64,000 nt of DNA, taken from Odoribacter sp. (GTDB taxonomy: Bacteria; Bacteroidota; Bacteroidia; Bacteroidales; Prolixibacteraceae). The notes beneath the pieces were generated by a model. It searched no databases. It saw nothing but the letters and a program-made list of their open reading frames with translations, and had not been told where the DNA came from. Both the position numbers and the translations under genes were made by a program. Positions 1 to 8,546 of the stretch are shown piece by piece. The stretch covers positions 1 through 64,000 of the forward strand of contig PNOH01000026.1 in NCBI GenBank assembly GCA_013824715.1, given 5' to 3'. Within the stretch, counting starts at the first letter, position 1; each line of letters opens with the position of its first letter.

Positions 1-212
1 GCCTTATTCTGTTTCAAGAAACTTTTGTCGTTCATCCTCACGAAATGATGCAACTCATAGATGATTAAAATGGGAAGCGATAGGGATTTGGGGTTTAGCC
101 CAGTATGGGCGGGATATTTATAGCCCAGGGCAAAACGATCCCGAGAACTCGGGAAGTGTCGCCGTTCGGCTGAGCTCACGTCGAAGCCCGGGTAGGAAAG
201 AGCGAAAGGAAA

Positions 213-267
213 CCGTCCGTGTAATTGGGTTTTTCAAGGCATAAACCTTATTTCGGACGGAATTGGA
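213..267. repeat. CCGTCCG/CGGACGG hairpin repeat, copy C
   Basis: CCGTCCGTG at 213-221 pairs with TTTCGGACGGAAT at 251-263. The same ends occur in two copies at 35017-35069 and 35271-35323, but the interior of this copy differs and contains AAACCTTATTT, a motif of the other repeat family seen at 6958-7109 and 35139-35246. It is likely a mobile or structural intergenic repeat; its function is unknown. Confidence 0.6.
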
Positions 268-560
268 TTCACGATCAAAACATTTCAGGAGGCCGATCCT
301 ATTTCGTCCGAAAAGAGGCCAAAGCATTGACCCGCTTTATCTCGCGGACGATTTTGTCTTCCAATTTCTCTTTCTATAAATATTTTGCACCTCTGGTGCA
401 GAACGGTGACTGGTGTACATTTATGAGCCATATTCTTCACATATCGGGGAACTATTCAGGTTTTTTTAGTACCGCTTTTTAAAAAGATTTCCCTACTTCC
501 CCACAATAATATCATATGATCCTAAACGAGTCAGTTACCTTTTTATTGAATTCCCACTAA

Positions 561-593
561 AAAGCCTTACCAGAACTATTCCGGCAAGGCTTT
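561..593 (-). terminator. Intrinsic terminator of the Gfo/Idh/MocA gene
   Basis: AAAGCCTT at 561-568 pairs with AAGGCTTT at 586-593, with further CC/GG pairing toward the loop. Read on the minus strand the hairpin is followed by a short T run (GGCTTTTTAG), about 45 bases after the stop codon of the gene ending at 637. Confidence 0.65.
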
Positions 594-636
594 AAGATCA
601 TCTTCAACCCCCATAAGAAGAAGGCTTTTTCAGGAT

Positions 637-1932
637 TTAATAATTGTTAAAATCCCACTTTCCGCGATAGGCGCGGGTGCGCATCAGGTTGGCATAGTCG
701 TCGTTGATAAATTCTTCTTTTTTCGGGTTCCACTGCAGTGGTCGCTGTAATTCGTAAGCGATATTCACGATATTACAGACCGAGGCTGTGCGGTGCCCGG
801 TTTCCACATCCGAAACCGGCCGGGTGCGTTTTTTCATGGCGTCCACCCAATCCTGATAATGGTTGGTGCTTACATAAACCCTCTTATCACTCGGTTTCAA
901 TTCGGCTTTTGCCAGATCTTTATTGGGGAAAGTGCGTAAAAATTCGCGGCTGACTTCAATCCGGCCTTCTGTTCCAATAAACTGAACGGCATTGCCTTCG
1001 CCCCAGTTTTTGTGGTTCACCACTACCCCATTTTCATATTTCATCGTTAGTCCGGTTTTTGCGGGAACTGAAGGTGGCAGGAACTGAACCGGGCCCGATT
1101 TGTCCATGTCCAATCCCCACTGGGCGATATCGAACATGTGAGCGCCCCAATCAGTAACCAGGCCGCCGCCAAAATCGCGGTAACCGCGCCACCAGGCCCA
1201 TTTTTCATCGCCAAAAACAGGAGCTAAATCAGGATGCCATCCACGATACATAGAAGGGCCAACCCATTCGTTCCAGTCAAGTTCAGCCGGTGCGTCCATT
1301 ACTGGTAAACTGCACTGTTTCACCGGTTCACCAACATTAACATTGACTTCGGTAATTTGACCTATGTACCCGTTTCGAACCAGTTCAACGGCATGCCGGA
1401 AATCTCTCCATGAACGTTGCATATTTCCGGTTTGAAAAACCCGGTCATATTTGCGGGTAGCATTCACCATAGCCCGGCCTTCGGCAATAGTAAGGGCCAT
1501 TGGCTTTTCGCAGTAAATATCCTTTCCGGCTTTGGCAGCATCAACGGCGACCTGGGCATGCCAGTGGTCGGGAGTAGTAATAACCACCGCATCAATGTCT
1601 TTCCTTTCTAAGAGTTCGCGGTAATATTTGTAGGTATCCACATTGGCCGTCAGATTTTTAGCCTTGTTGCTGGCATCGGCAACTCCTTTGAATTTTTCAA
1701 GTTTTTTCTGATCAACATCGCAGGCAGCCAGGGCAATGGTTTCCTTGCATTTACCGATCCCATTAAGCAAAGTATAGACTTGTTTCCCAACTCCGATGTA
1801 GCCGATATTGATGCGGTCGTTGGCGGCAATAAAGCCATTTCCGCCTAAAACCTGACGTGGAATAACTGTAAATGCAGCGGCAGCCATGGCCGAATTACCG
1901 ATGAATTTTCGCCGGTTCATTTTTTCACTCAT
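637..1932 (-). CDS. Gfo/Idh/MocA family oxidoreductase, Tat-exported
   Basis: NAD(P)-dependent sugar dehydrogenase or glycosidase-type member of the Gfo/Idh/MocA family, 431 aa, likely acting on carbohydrate substrates in the periplasm. A twin-arginine start (NRRKFIGNSA, residues 6-15) is followed by a hydrophobic stretch. The Rossmann segment is at about 42-60 (IGYIGVGKQ), TPDHWHA at 120-126, and the family EKP motif at 142-144. A C-terminal region has DWGAHMFD, which resembles active-site segments of this family. The ATG start is set by the Tat signal. It is monocistronic, with its own terminator at 561-593. The exact substrate cannot be told from sequence. Confidence 0.85.
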   Translation of the reverse strand: MSEKMNRRKFIGNSAMAAAAFTVIPRQVLGGNGFIAANDRINIGYIGVGKQVYTLLNGIGKCKETIALAACDVDQKKLEKFKGVADASNKAKNLTANVDTYKYYRELLERKDIDAVVITTPDHWHAQVAVDAAKAGKDIYCEKPMALTIAEGRAMVNATRKYDRVFQTGNMQRSWRDFRHAVELVRNGYIGQITEVNVNVGEPVKQCSLPVMDAPAELDWNEWVGPSMYRGWHPDLAPVFGDEKWAWWRGYRDFGGGLVTDWGAHMFDIAQWGLDMDKSGPVQFLPPSVPAKTGLTMKYENGVVVNHKNWGEGNAVQFIGTEGRIEVSREFLRTFPNKDLAKAELKPSDKRVYVSTNHYQDWVDAMKKRTRPVSDVETGHRTASVCNIVNIAYELQRPLQWNPKKEEFINDDYANLMRTRAYRGKWDFNNY

Positions 1933-2021
1933 AGTAATTGATTTAATAAGTTTAAAATAGTTTAGTAAAGCGTACCAAATATAATTGTTTTAAAGCGGAA
2001 TTCATTTAAGCCTTAATTTTT

Positions 2022-2029
2022 TATCTTTG
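2022..2029 (+). promoter_or_regulatory. Possible -7 box (TATCTTTG)
   Basis: TATCTTTG matches the Bacteroidota -7 consensus TAnnTTTG and lies about 75 bases before the start of the oxidoreductase at 2105. No convincing -33 TTTG is seen at the usual spacing, so this is a weak call. Confidence 0.3.
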
Positions 2030-2104
2030 CTTAAAGGAACATTTTATACAATTCTGAAACAGGCTGGCTTTAGCAAATACGAAATATAACACCACTAAAA
2101 TATC

Positions 2105-3094
2105 ATGAATAAAACATACAATTGGGCAATACTGGGATGCGGAAAAATTGCCCGGAAATTTGTCACCGATCTCAAATTACTCCCCAATGCACGGCTTTAT
2201 GCTTCCGCTTCAAGGTCAATCGAAAATGCTCAGAATTTTGCTTCCGAACTGGGTTTTGAAAAGGCTTATGGCAGCTACGAAGATATGGTGAATGATCCCG
2301 AAGTTGATGTGGTTTACATTGCCTCGCCACACTCGCACCATTGTGAACATACGCTTTTGTGCCTGAACCATCAAAAAGCTGTTTTGTGCGAAAAGGCTTT
2401 TGCCCTTAATTCCAGGGAGGTTCATTTAATGATTGAAGCTGCCCGAAAGAACAACACCTTCCTGATGGAAGCCTTCTGGACGATGTTTCAGCCCAGTTTC
2501 CTTAAAGCGATGGAAATCATCCGTTCAGGAGAACTTGGCGCCCTTAAATTGGTCAGGGCGGATCTGGCTTTTAATGCTGAATTCAATCCGGAGAAACGGT
2601 TGTACAATGTAAATCTGGGAGGCGGTTCTTTGCTCGACATCGGCATTTACCCGATTTTTATGTCGCTGATGACGCTCGGCAAACCTTCAGAAATACAAAC
2701 GATGGCTTCGTTCTGCTCAACCGGTGCAGAAGAAAGTATCATGATGTCGTTCCGCTATCCCGGCGGGGAAATGGCTTCGCTGGTTTCGAGCTTTGCTGCT
2801 TTTTCGGGGACCCAAACCGAATTTTGGTTCGAAAACGGATTCATCAGGCTAAACCGCCGTTTTTATACCCCGACTACCCTTACCTTCTGGAAAATACAAG
2901 AAGAAGAAAAAGTAATTACGTTTGAAAAAGGTGCAGGTTTTGGTTACGAACTGGAAGCTGCCCATGTGATGGATTGCCTGGATGCCGGGAAAATAGAAAG
3001 TGAACTGATGCCCTGGTCTGTTTCGTCTGATTTGATGGAAATCATGGATCGTGTTCGGAAAGACGCCGGAATTGTGTTTCCAGGGCATGATTAA
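2105..3094 (+). CDS. Gfo/Idh/MocA family oxidoreductase, cytoplasmic
   Basis: A 329-aa cytoplasmic NAD(P)-dependent oxidoreductase of the Gfo/Idh/MocA family. The N-terminal Rossmann motif is GCGKIA at 11-16. The usual EKP is EKA at 96-98, a variant seen in the dihydrodiol-dehydrogenase-like branch. SPHSHH at 74-79 and GGGSLLDIG form the expected substrate-side segments. There is no signal peptide, unlike the divergent Tat-exported relative at 637-1932. The two start about 170 bases apart in opposite directions and may share regulation. Sugar or cyclic polyol substrates are likely by family; none can be named. Confidence 0.85.
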   Translation: MNKTYNWAILGCGKIARKFVTDLKLLPNARLYASASRSIENAQNFASELGFEKAYGSYEDMVNDPEVDVVYIASPHSHHCEHTLLCLNHQKAVLCEKAFALNSREVHLMIEAARKNNTFLMEAFWTMFQPSFLKAMEIIRSGELGALKLVRADLAFNAEFNPEKRLYNVNLGGGSLLDIGIYPIFMSLMTLGKPSEIQTMASFCSTGAEESIMMSFRYPGGEMASLVSSFAAFSGTQTEFWFENGFIRLNRRFYTPTTLTFWKIQEEEKVITFEKGAGFGYELEAAHVMDCLDAGKIESELMPWSVSSDLMEIMDRVRKDAGIVFPGHD

Positions 3095-3129
3095 AATGGT
3101 ATATTTACCTTCAATCAAATTCCTAAAAA

Positions 3130-3924
3130 ATGATCCGGCAGAATGATATCACTGTAAGTTCATGGGAACAACTTTGCGAGGAAGTTTACCACGAGTCGTG
3201 GAAACCCGATTTGGGACGGTACCGCTCCGATTATGCTTTCAGGGGATTGTCGGACATGAATTACGAACTGAAAAACAGTTTCCTGCGAAATTGTGGCGAT
3301 AACCCTGAGTTGGAATATCACTTGCTTCGAAATTTCAGGAAATATTCCATTTCAAGCGATCCGATACTAACCAGCACATTTTGGCGTTCGCTTGTTCTTG
3401 CGCAACATCACGGTTTACCCACCCGGCTAATTGACTGGACTTATTCGCCTTTTATTGCCATGCACTTTGCAACAGCCAATACCGAAAAATATGATATTGA
3501 TGGTGTGATCTGGAAAGTTGATTTTGTGAAAGTGAACCAGCTTGTGCCGGCACCTTTCAGCGATGGGCTGAATGAAGAAAAGTGCAACGCTTTTACACTC
3601 GAAATGCTAGAAAAAATCGTTTCGTTATCTGATTTCGACAGGCTGTTTAACAAAAATCAGGTCTTGTTTTTTGAACCGCCTTCGCTCGATGAGCGCATAG
3701 TAAACCAGTTCGCCTTATTTTCGGTCATGATGAACCCAACTGCTATTCTGGACGATTGGCTGATCACTCATCAGGATTTATACCGACGGATCATTATTCC
3801 AAAAGAATTGAAGCTTGAAGTCAGAGATAAACTAGATCAGGCAAATATTACTGAAAGGGTTCTTTTCCCAGGTCTCGATGGATTGGCAAAATGGCTGAAA
3901 CGACACTACAAACCAGTATTTTAG
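3130..3924 (+). CDS. FRG domain-containing protein
   Basis: A 264-aa protein with a clear FRG domain: YAFRGLSD at 35-42 gives the name-giving F-R-G, and QHHGLPTRLIDWT at 92-104 with SPFIAMHFA after it is the second hallmark block. FRG proteins are widespread and of unknown biochemical activity, and some occur in phage-defence or mobile loci. It lies 35 bases after the Gfo/Idh/MocA gene and may be co-transcribed with it, but no defence partner is next to it. It ends 10 bases before the convergent gene at 3935. Confidence 0.8.
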   Translation: MIRQNDITVSSWEQLCEEVYHESWKPDLGRYRSDYAFRGLSDMNYELKNSFLRNCGDNPELEYHLLRNFRKYSISSDPILTSTFWRSLVLAQHHGLPTRLIDWTYSPFIAMHFATANTEKYDIDGVIWKVDFVKVNQLVPAPFSDGLNEEKCNAFTLEMLEKIVSLSDFDRLFNKNQVLFFEPPSLDERIVNQFALFSVMMNPTAILDDWLITHQDLYRRIIIPKELKLEVRDKLDQANITERVLFPGLDGLAKWLKRHYKPVF

Positions 3925-3934
3925 AGAAGATAGA

Positions 3935-5782
3935 CTAATGCTGATTGCTGAACGGGGTAACCCGGATAAAACCAGCAGATGGAACTAAAAAATCGAACGA
4001 ATTTTTATTCTTGCCTTTCATAATTCCTTTTTCAGTACTCACACCTTTGCAGTTAAAAATCTCATAATTATATTGTAAGCCGGGCTTTGCAAGTAAAAAC
4101 TGAACCGATTCACTTACTTTTGAATTGATAACATCGAATGTTGAATTGAGAACTACCGGTAAACTGATGGAGTAATCTCCGTATAACATGTAGATGGTTT
4201 TATGGTCGTTATCAACCCTAATTACCGGATAGAACCGCGAAACCTGCATGGGTTCGAAGTTTCCTTCAAAAAGGACTTTGTGATTCCTTTTCCAGTAATC
4301 GAGCCAAAACCGGATCGTTTGTTTAGATTCTTGTGGCAGGGTAGTCACGAAAAACGACAAATATGGATTACCAAAAAGAACCGACTGCAATTTCCGGGCT
4401 ATATCTTCCGGTTTTTCGCGCGGGTTAATGGCAACCACTTCCATAAACGGCGTAAACTTTCCATAAAGCAGGCGGTTATTCACCATCTTTTCGCGAACCA
4501 CCTGGGTATTCTCAACCCCAACAAAACCAGTCAGGAGGCTCTGATAGCTTACAAGGTTGGGGCCAACATCCATGAATTTCTGGCCCATAAATATATTTGG
4601 TTTTATCGTCTTTAAACGGGCTTCCATGTCGGCATACAAAGTATCTACAGCCAGTTGTATATTAACAAAGTCGCGTCCTTTATCCTGTTCTATTAAAGCT
4701 CCTTCCTTAGGATAGAACTCCTTCAGAAAATCGAACCAATACCCATCAAACTGCCATTCAGTTAGAAAGTTGGCATAGGTGCTGACCAAATGTTTCCGAA
4801 CTTCAGGATACCGGGGATCAAGTACCGACATTTGCCGTGGCGCCCGGTAGCGAATATATTTCCCTTCAAACTTTTTCAGGATAACCGGATTGCCGCCCAT
4901 AAATGGAATGGAATACCACAAGTACAAGGGAAGTCCCATTTCGATGCATTTCTGTTTAAACAGGTTCATCGTTTTGAAGCTGTTATTTTCGTATTGGTAG
5001 GAGGTATCAATTTTCATTTTTACCAGTGACTGCCAGCCATCATCAACCAAAACTGATTTAAAGTTGAAAGTCCTGAGGGAGTCTAATTCCCGGGTAATAT
5101 TTTCGAGTGGAATGTTACGGTGCATCGGATACCAGGTTGAAAAAACCGGAACATTAGTCGTATCCACACTGGCAACACCTAGTTTAAATTCATCGGTCAA
5201 AAACCATGATGAGGCATCAAAAATTGCCTTTGAGAAATGGACATTACTAAAATCAACCAACACTTCGGCCTGATAATCCTGAAGATTTGACAAAGGAGGA
5301 TTGTCTTCAAAAAATCCAAGATAAAAAACGATTGAATCGTTTTCTTCACGGATATTAGAACTCACAAACTTAGCTTTATAGGCATCCTTACACGTTAAGG
5401 TAATCTGATTCTGATCGTTTATAGTCAGGCCTGAAATAATTGAGAACTCGGCAGCGGCCCGGTCGTATGAAGGAAGGGTGAAAAAAGATTTATTCGACCA
5501 TGTTTTCGAATTCCATATTTGGTTGATCTTTTCGAGTGGAAACTTAACTTCAAGGTTAAAGGATGGAGGAATTGCGGCAAAGGCAGAATGCAAATATATT
5601 TTCAGAATATATTTTTGGAGTCCAAAATCTTCAATTTCGACGGTAGCTTCGAAGGGAGAAAGTTTACCTTCAATGCGGATTTTACTTTTATTGAAAATGT
5701 AGGTATCATCAGGTACTGCTTTCAAAGCATCTGCTGTTGCTGAAACAGTCAAAAAAAGAAACAGTAATCCGATCAACTTCAT
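3935..5782 (-). CDS. GH36-like glycoside hydrolase (alpha-galactosidase type), secreted
   Basis: Secreted glycoside hydrolase of the alpha-galactosidase/GH36-like clan. The chosen ATG gives a clean signal peptide (MKLIGLLFLFLTVSATADA); in-frame TTG (5821) and ATG (5806) lie upstream. A beta-rich N-terminal half precedes a TIM-barrel half starting near FSTWYPMHRNIP and LVDDGWQ. FDGYWFDFLKEF carries an Asp in the place expected for the nucleophile, and MEVVAINPREKPEDIARKLQ follows. The gene is 76 bases downstream of the SIS-domain gene at 5858-6787 and probably in one operon, suggesting sugar release and phosphosugar handling. Substrate is not determined. Confidence 0.65.
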   Translation of the reverse strand: MKLIGLLFLFLTVSATADALKAVPDDTYIFNKSKIRIEGKLSPFEATVEIEDFGLQKYILKIYLHSAFAAIPPSFNLEVKFPLEKINQIWNSKTWSNKSFFTLPSYDRAAAEFSIISGLTINDQNQITLTCKDAYKAKFVSSNIREENDSIVFYLGFFEDNPPLSNLQDYQAEVLVDFSNVHFSKAIFDASSWFLTDEFKLGVASVDTTNVPVFSTWYPMHRNIPLENITRELDSLRTFNFKSVLVDDGWQSLVKMKIDTSYQYENNSFKTMNLFKQKCIEMGLPLYLWYSIPFMGGNPVILKKFEGKYIRYRAPRQMSVLDPRYPEVRKHLVSTYANFLTEWQFDGYWFDFLKEFYPKEGALIEQDKGRDFVNIQLAVDTLYADMEARLKTIKPNIFMGQKFMDVGPNLVSYQSLLTGFVGVENTQVVREKMVNNRLLYGKFTPFMEVVAINPREKPEDIARKLQSVLFGNPYLSFFVTTLPQESKQTIRFWLDYWKRNHKVLFEGNFEPMQVSRFYPVIRVDNDHKTIYMLYGDYSISLPVVLNSTFDVINSKVSESVQFLLAKPGLQYNYEIFNCKGVSTEKGIMKGKNKNSFDFLVPSAGFIRVTPFSNQH

Positions 5783-5857
5783 CACAATGCCAATATTCAC
5801 GTTCATACACCGAAGTATCAAAAGTATGGCAAATATAGAAAAACTTGCTTATCAAAA

Positions 5858-6787
5858 TCAATCCTGATCTCCAATCCTTTCGGTAATTTTATTTCCGATA
5901 GTAAACGGAATTGATATCCCAAGGCTATTGGTTAAAAAACGGGCCATAAAAAAGAAAGGAATAATGGATGTGAACGGACTGTAAATTTCATCTAACTCAG
6001 TTTCGTTAATCTCAAACACTTTAGCCCCTGCATTCCTCAGAATATCCATAAGTTTTTGGGTTCGTTTGTATAAAATGCTTTTTGTAGGATTGATCACAAT
6101 TACAATCGCATTTTCGGCTGTTTCTTTATATCCATGCTCGTATTGGGAAAGTGACATTGCGACAAACGGGAATTTTGTTGATTCGCTAAGCATTAAAGCT
6201 GCCTGATAAGCTGTTCCGACATTAGGTCCGCTACCGATTATATTGATGCATTTTAACTTCTTCCTTTTTATGCTGGTTTCGATGGATGATCCAACAGATT
6301 CACCGACAAGTTCAAATTCAGGAAACTTTCGTTCCATTAAATCCAACGCATGTTTAACATCAAAACCATGACCCAGATAAAGTACAATTAGTGTATTAAT
6401 AAATGTTTTTGTTGAAGAATATTTTTCGACACCGGCAAAAATCTGAACAGCTAACTTTAAATTGGGCTGATTGGTTAAACCGGAATCCATTTGGTTCACA
6501 ATGGCAACGAACTCGCGAAAACATTTTGCACAGTTGATTACATCGGTGGTACGTCCCGACTGTGATATCAGCACGGCATTTTCAAATTGCCTGATATTCC
6601 GAAGATAATAGAAATATTCGCCAGCCAGTTCAGGAAATATTTTTACTCCCAGGTATCGGAGCACAATGGCAGCAAAGTATGAAGATCCCATCCCTATGTA
6701 CGGAACTTTGTCGGGCAATATCAGGCCTTTGTTTTTTTCGTAACAAAGTTTGGCCTGCATCGGAATATCGTACAGTTCTTTTTCCAT
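5858..6787 (-). CDS. SIS domain sugar-phosphate isomerase-like protein
   Basis: About 309 aa with two SIS (sugar isomerase) domains, similar in layout to the isomerase half of GlmS and to AgaS/FrlB-type deglycases. GMGSSYFAA is near the N-terminus. SQSGRTTDVINCAK carries the SIS phosphosugar-binding Ser/Thr cluster, and IIGSGPNVGTAYQAAL begins the second domain. No glutamine amidotransferase domain is present, so it is not a complete glucosamine synthase. The ATG at 6787 follows a GGAG-like site; in-frame GTG (6817) and TTG (6823) are alternatives. It is probably co-transcribed with the downstream GH36-like gene. Confidence 0.75.
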   Translation of the reverse strand: MEKELYDIPMQAKLCYEKNKGLILPDKVPYIGMGSSYFAAIVLRYLGVKIFPELAGEYFYYLRNIRQFENAVLISQSGRTTDVINCAKCFREFVAIVNQMDSGLTNQPNLKLAVQIFAGVEKYSSTKTFINTLIVLYLGHGFDVKHALDLMERKFPEFELVGESVGSSIETSIKRKKLKCINIIGSGPNVGTAYQAALMLSESTKFPFVAMSLSQYEHGYKETAENAIVIVINPTKSILYKRTQKLMDILRNAGAKVFEINETELDEIYSPFTSIIPFFFMARFLTNSLGISIPFTIGNKITERIGDQD

Positions 6788-6823
6788 TGGGCTCCAATTT
6801 AAAAGGTCAAAATTCACAAGCAA

Positions 6824-7235
6824 TACTATCCTGCTTCAAAACAAAAATACTTTTTTTACCTGAACTAAAAATTCGCTCTATGACGGATATTGTGGGTAAT
6901 CAAATTTTGTGCAGATGTGATTACCTGAGACATGGATACTTTTATATTTTTTTCATGAAACCTTATTTGTCAAGGAAACCTTAGTAGAATTGTTGAGTGT
7001 GTGTGAGTCTGACCTTATTACCTTATTGATTTACAGATGAATTAATAAGGTTTAAAACAAGACGGATTATGTTTTCTACTAAGGTTACTTAAATTGAAAT
7101 AAGGTTTTTCGGAGCACGGCCATTTCTCGTTTTATATATTTTTGTGGTCAGTTTAAATCTTACCCATACCAAACGTCATAGACGCAAAAAATTGATATGT
7201 GAAGTATTTGCCCAGACTGGCAAACGTGTAAAAGA
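6824..7235. other. Intergenic region with AAGGTT repeat element
   Basis: This gap lies between the SIS gene and the rplT terminator. It carries no gene with family features. The middle part (6958-7109) contains inverted AAACCTTAGTAG / CTACTAAGGTT and AAACCTTATTT / AAATAAGGTTT motifs, described separately. The segment next to 6823 should hold the promoter of the SIS/GH operon. Confidence 0.5.
6958..7109. repeat. CTACTAAGGTT inverted-repeat element, copy 1
   Basis: AAACCTTATTT (6958-6968) and AAACCTTAGTAGAA (6976-6989) face TTCTACTAAGGTT (7074-7086) and AAATAAGGTTT (starting 7097). Further ACCTTATTACCTTATT and AATAAGGTTT copies lie between. The same bipartite unit recurs at 35139-35246 in the opposite arrangement. 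It may be a MITE-like element or a cluster of protein binding sites. Confidence 0.55.
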
Positions 7236-7263
7236 CAAAAAACCCCACTCAGGAGCGGGGTTT
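7236..7263 (-). terminator. Intrinsic terminator of the thrS-infC-rpmI-rplT operon
   Basis: AACCCC at 7241-7246 pairs with GGGGTT at 7257-7262 around a short loop, and on the minus strand a run of T residues follows (the + strand AAAAAA before 7242). It lies about 30 bases after the rplT stop codon, the expected place for the end of this operon. Confidence 0.8.
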
Positions 7264-7292
7264 CGTATGTTTATTCACCTAACTGACGAGAA

Positions 7293-7637
7293 CTATTTCA
7301 CCTTAACAACAATTGCGTTGAAAGCTAAAGGGTGATTCATTGCTAAATCAGCCAAAACTTTACGGTTGATTTCTACATTTGCTTTTTTGAGCAAACCAAT
7401 AAACTGAGAATAAGATAAACCTTCGGTACGAACGGCAGCATTAATACGCTGAATCCATAAAGCACGGAAGTTTCTCTTTTTTACTTTTCTGTCTCTGTAG
7501 GCATATTGCAAACCCTTTTCCCAGGTATTTTTTGCAACAGTCCATACATTCTTACGGGCGCCGAAGTTACCTCTGGTAAGCTTCAGGACTTTTTTTCTGC
7601 GAGCCCGGGATGCTACTGCATTTACTGATCTTGGCAT
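7293..7637 (-). CDS. rplT: 50S ribosomal protein L20
   Basis: Ribosomal protein L20, 114 aa, full length. It binds 23S rRNA early in large-subunit assembly. The conserved start [19 protein letters not shown] and the basic helix with [15 protein letters not shown] are diagnostic. It is the last gene of the thrS-infC-rpmI-rplT operon, 100 bases after rpmI. That gap holds a CCCaaaattGGGG hairpin near 7660-7676, which could be part of an L20 autoregulatory site as known in other bacteria, but this is not shown. Confidence 0.98.
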   Translation of the reverse strand: MPRSVNAVASRARRKKVLKLTRGNFGARKNVWTVAKNTWEKGLQYAYRDRKVKKRNFRALWIQRINAAVRTEGLSYSQFIGLLKKANVEINRKVLADLAMNHPLAFNAIVVKVK

Positions 7638-7737
7638 AAAACTGATTTTAGAATGGTTAGCGCCCCAATTTTGGGATCTTCAAGCTAATGCATTCGATTA
7701 ATAACTTAATTTGATTACTCTGAAAAAGAAAACCTGC

Positions 7738-7932
7738 TTAGATGGTCAACATGGCCTTAACATTTGGCACATCAGCTTTATTAACCATACCCCAATAAGT
7801 CAGGTTACGTTTACGCTTGGTGCTTTTTTTGGTCAAAATGTGACTTTTGAAGGCATGTTTTCTTTTAATTTTTCCGGTGCCGGTTAATTTAAACCTTTTT
7901 TTAGCTCCGGAGATCGTCTTCATTTTTGGCAT
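7738..7932 (-). CDS. rpmI: 50S ribosomal protein L35
   Basis: Ribosomal protein L35, 64 aa, full length and highly basic. The sequence [20 protein letters not shown] and the stretch [20 protein letters not shown] are family hallmarks. It lies 28 bases downstream of infC and upstream of rplT, the usual order. Confidence 0.98.
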   Translation of the reverse strand: MPKMKTISGAKKRFKLTGTGKIKRKHAFKSHILTKKSTKRKRNLTYWGMVNKADVPNVKAMLTI

Positions 7933-7960
7933 TTTCCTAAAATTAATGTATGTAAGAAAT

Positions 7961-8521
7961 TTATTTCTTCTTTCTAGGTGAAATAAACATGGTCATTCGT
8001 TTTCCTTCTAATTGTGGCAATTGCTCAACTTTGCCGACTTCTTCCAGTTCCTGCGCAAACCGGAGAAGTAAAATTTCGCCCTGCTCTTTAAAAAGGATGG
8101 ATCTTCCCTTGAAGAATACGTAAGCTTTTACCTTTGCGCCTTCGTGCAAAAATTTTTCAGCATGCCGCATTTTAAACTGGAAATCGTGGTCATCAGTATT
8201 TGGCCCGAAACGGATTTCCTTAACTACAACCTGTACAGTTTTAGCTTTAATTTCCTTCTGTTTCTTTTTCTGCTGATATAAAAACTTCTGGTAATCAGTA
8301 ATTTTACAGACTGGCGGATCTGCGTTTGGTGAGATTTCTACAAGGTCAAGTTCAAGAACATCTGCCATCTTTAAAGCTTCAGAAAGCGAAAAAACACCAG
8401 GGTTTTCGATGTTATCGCCTACAACACGAACTTGTAGTGCGCGAATTTTCTCATTAATCCGGTGCTGGGCAGCAGCTTCTGCCCTACCACCATTGTATGG
8501 TCTTTTTACAGCTATGGCCAA
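7961..8521 (-). CDS. infC: Translation initiation factor IF-3
   Basis: Translation initiation factor 3, about 184-186 aa. It prevents premature subunit joining and proofreads initiator tRNA and start codon. [15 protein letters not shown] opens the N-terminal domain, [16 protein letters not shown] is the linker region, and [17 protein letters not shown] and the [11 protein letters not shown] block form the C-terminal domain. No ATG is available before the conserved part. The open frame begins at TTG (8521), while an ATA two codons later (8515) lies 9 bases after GGAG. A rare start codon would fit IF-3 autoregulation. It is 25 bases after thrS. Confidence 0.97.
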   Translation of the reverse strand: MAIAVKRPYNGGRAEAAAQHRINEKIRALQVRVVGDNIENPGVFSLSEALKMADVLELDLVEISPNADPPVCKITDYQKFLYQQKKKQKEIKAKTVQVVVKEIRFGPNTDDHDFQFKMRHAEKFLHEGAKVKAYVFFKGRSILFKEQGEILLLRFAQELEEVGKVEQLPQLEGKRMTMFISPRKKK

Positions 8522-8546
8522 ATTCTCCTATTATTAGTTAATATTC

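Larger units (their letters stand above)
1..636. other. Non-coding left margin rich in small palindromes
   Basis: No credible gene is seen here; the short open frames at 118-327 and 225-482 run through palindromes and have no recognisable protein features. The stretch contains GCCCAgtaTGGGC near 98-110, CCCGAgaacTCGGG near 152-165, a copy of the CCGTCCG hairpin repeat (213-267) and a TTTCGTCCGAAA palindrome near 302-313. A GCACCtctGGTGC hairpin lies at about 388-400. Such dense hairpins are typical of dispersed intergenic repeats. The right end holds the terminator of the neighbouring oxidoreductase gene. Confidence 0.6.

Noticed and set aside
225-482. An 85-codon open frame in the left margin
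   Set aside because: It runs through palindromic repeats, shows no protein family features and has no start context.
3130-3924. FRG-domain gene as the centre of a phage-defence island
   Set aside because: No nuclease, toxin, methylase or other defence gene is adjacent; neighbours are metabolic genes.
7144-7335. Small open frame overlapping the rplT terminator
   Set aside because: It spans the terminator hairpin and overlaps the end of rplT on the other strand.
7638-7737. L20 autoregulatory RNA between rpmI and rplT
   Set aside because: Only one small CCCaaaattGGGG hairpin is seen, with no match to known L20 leader structures.
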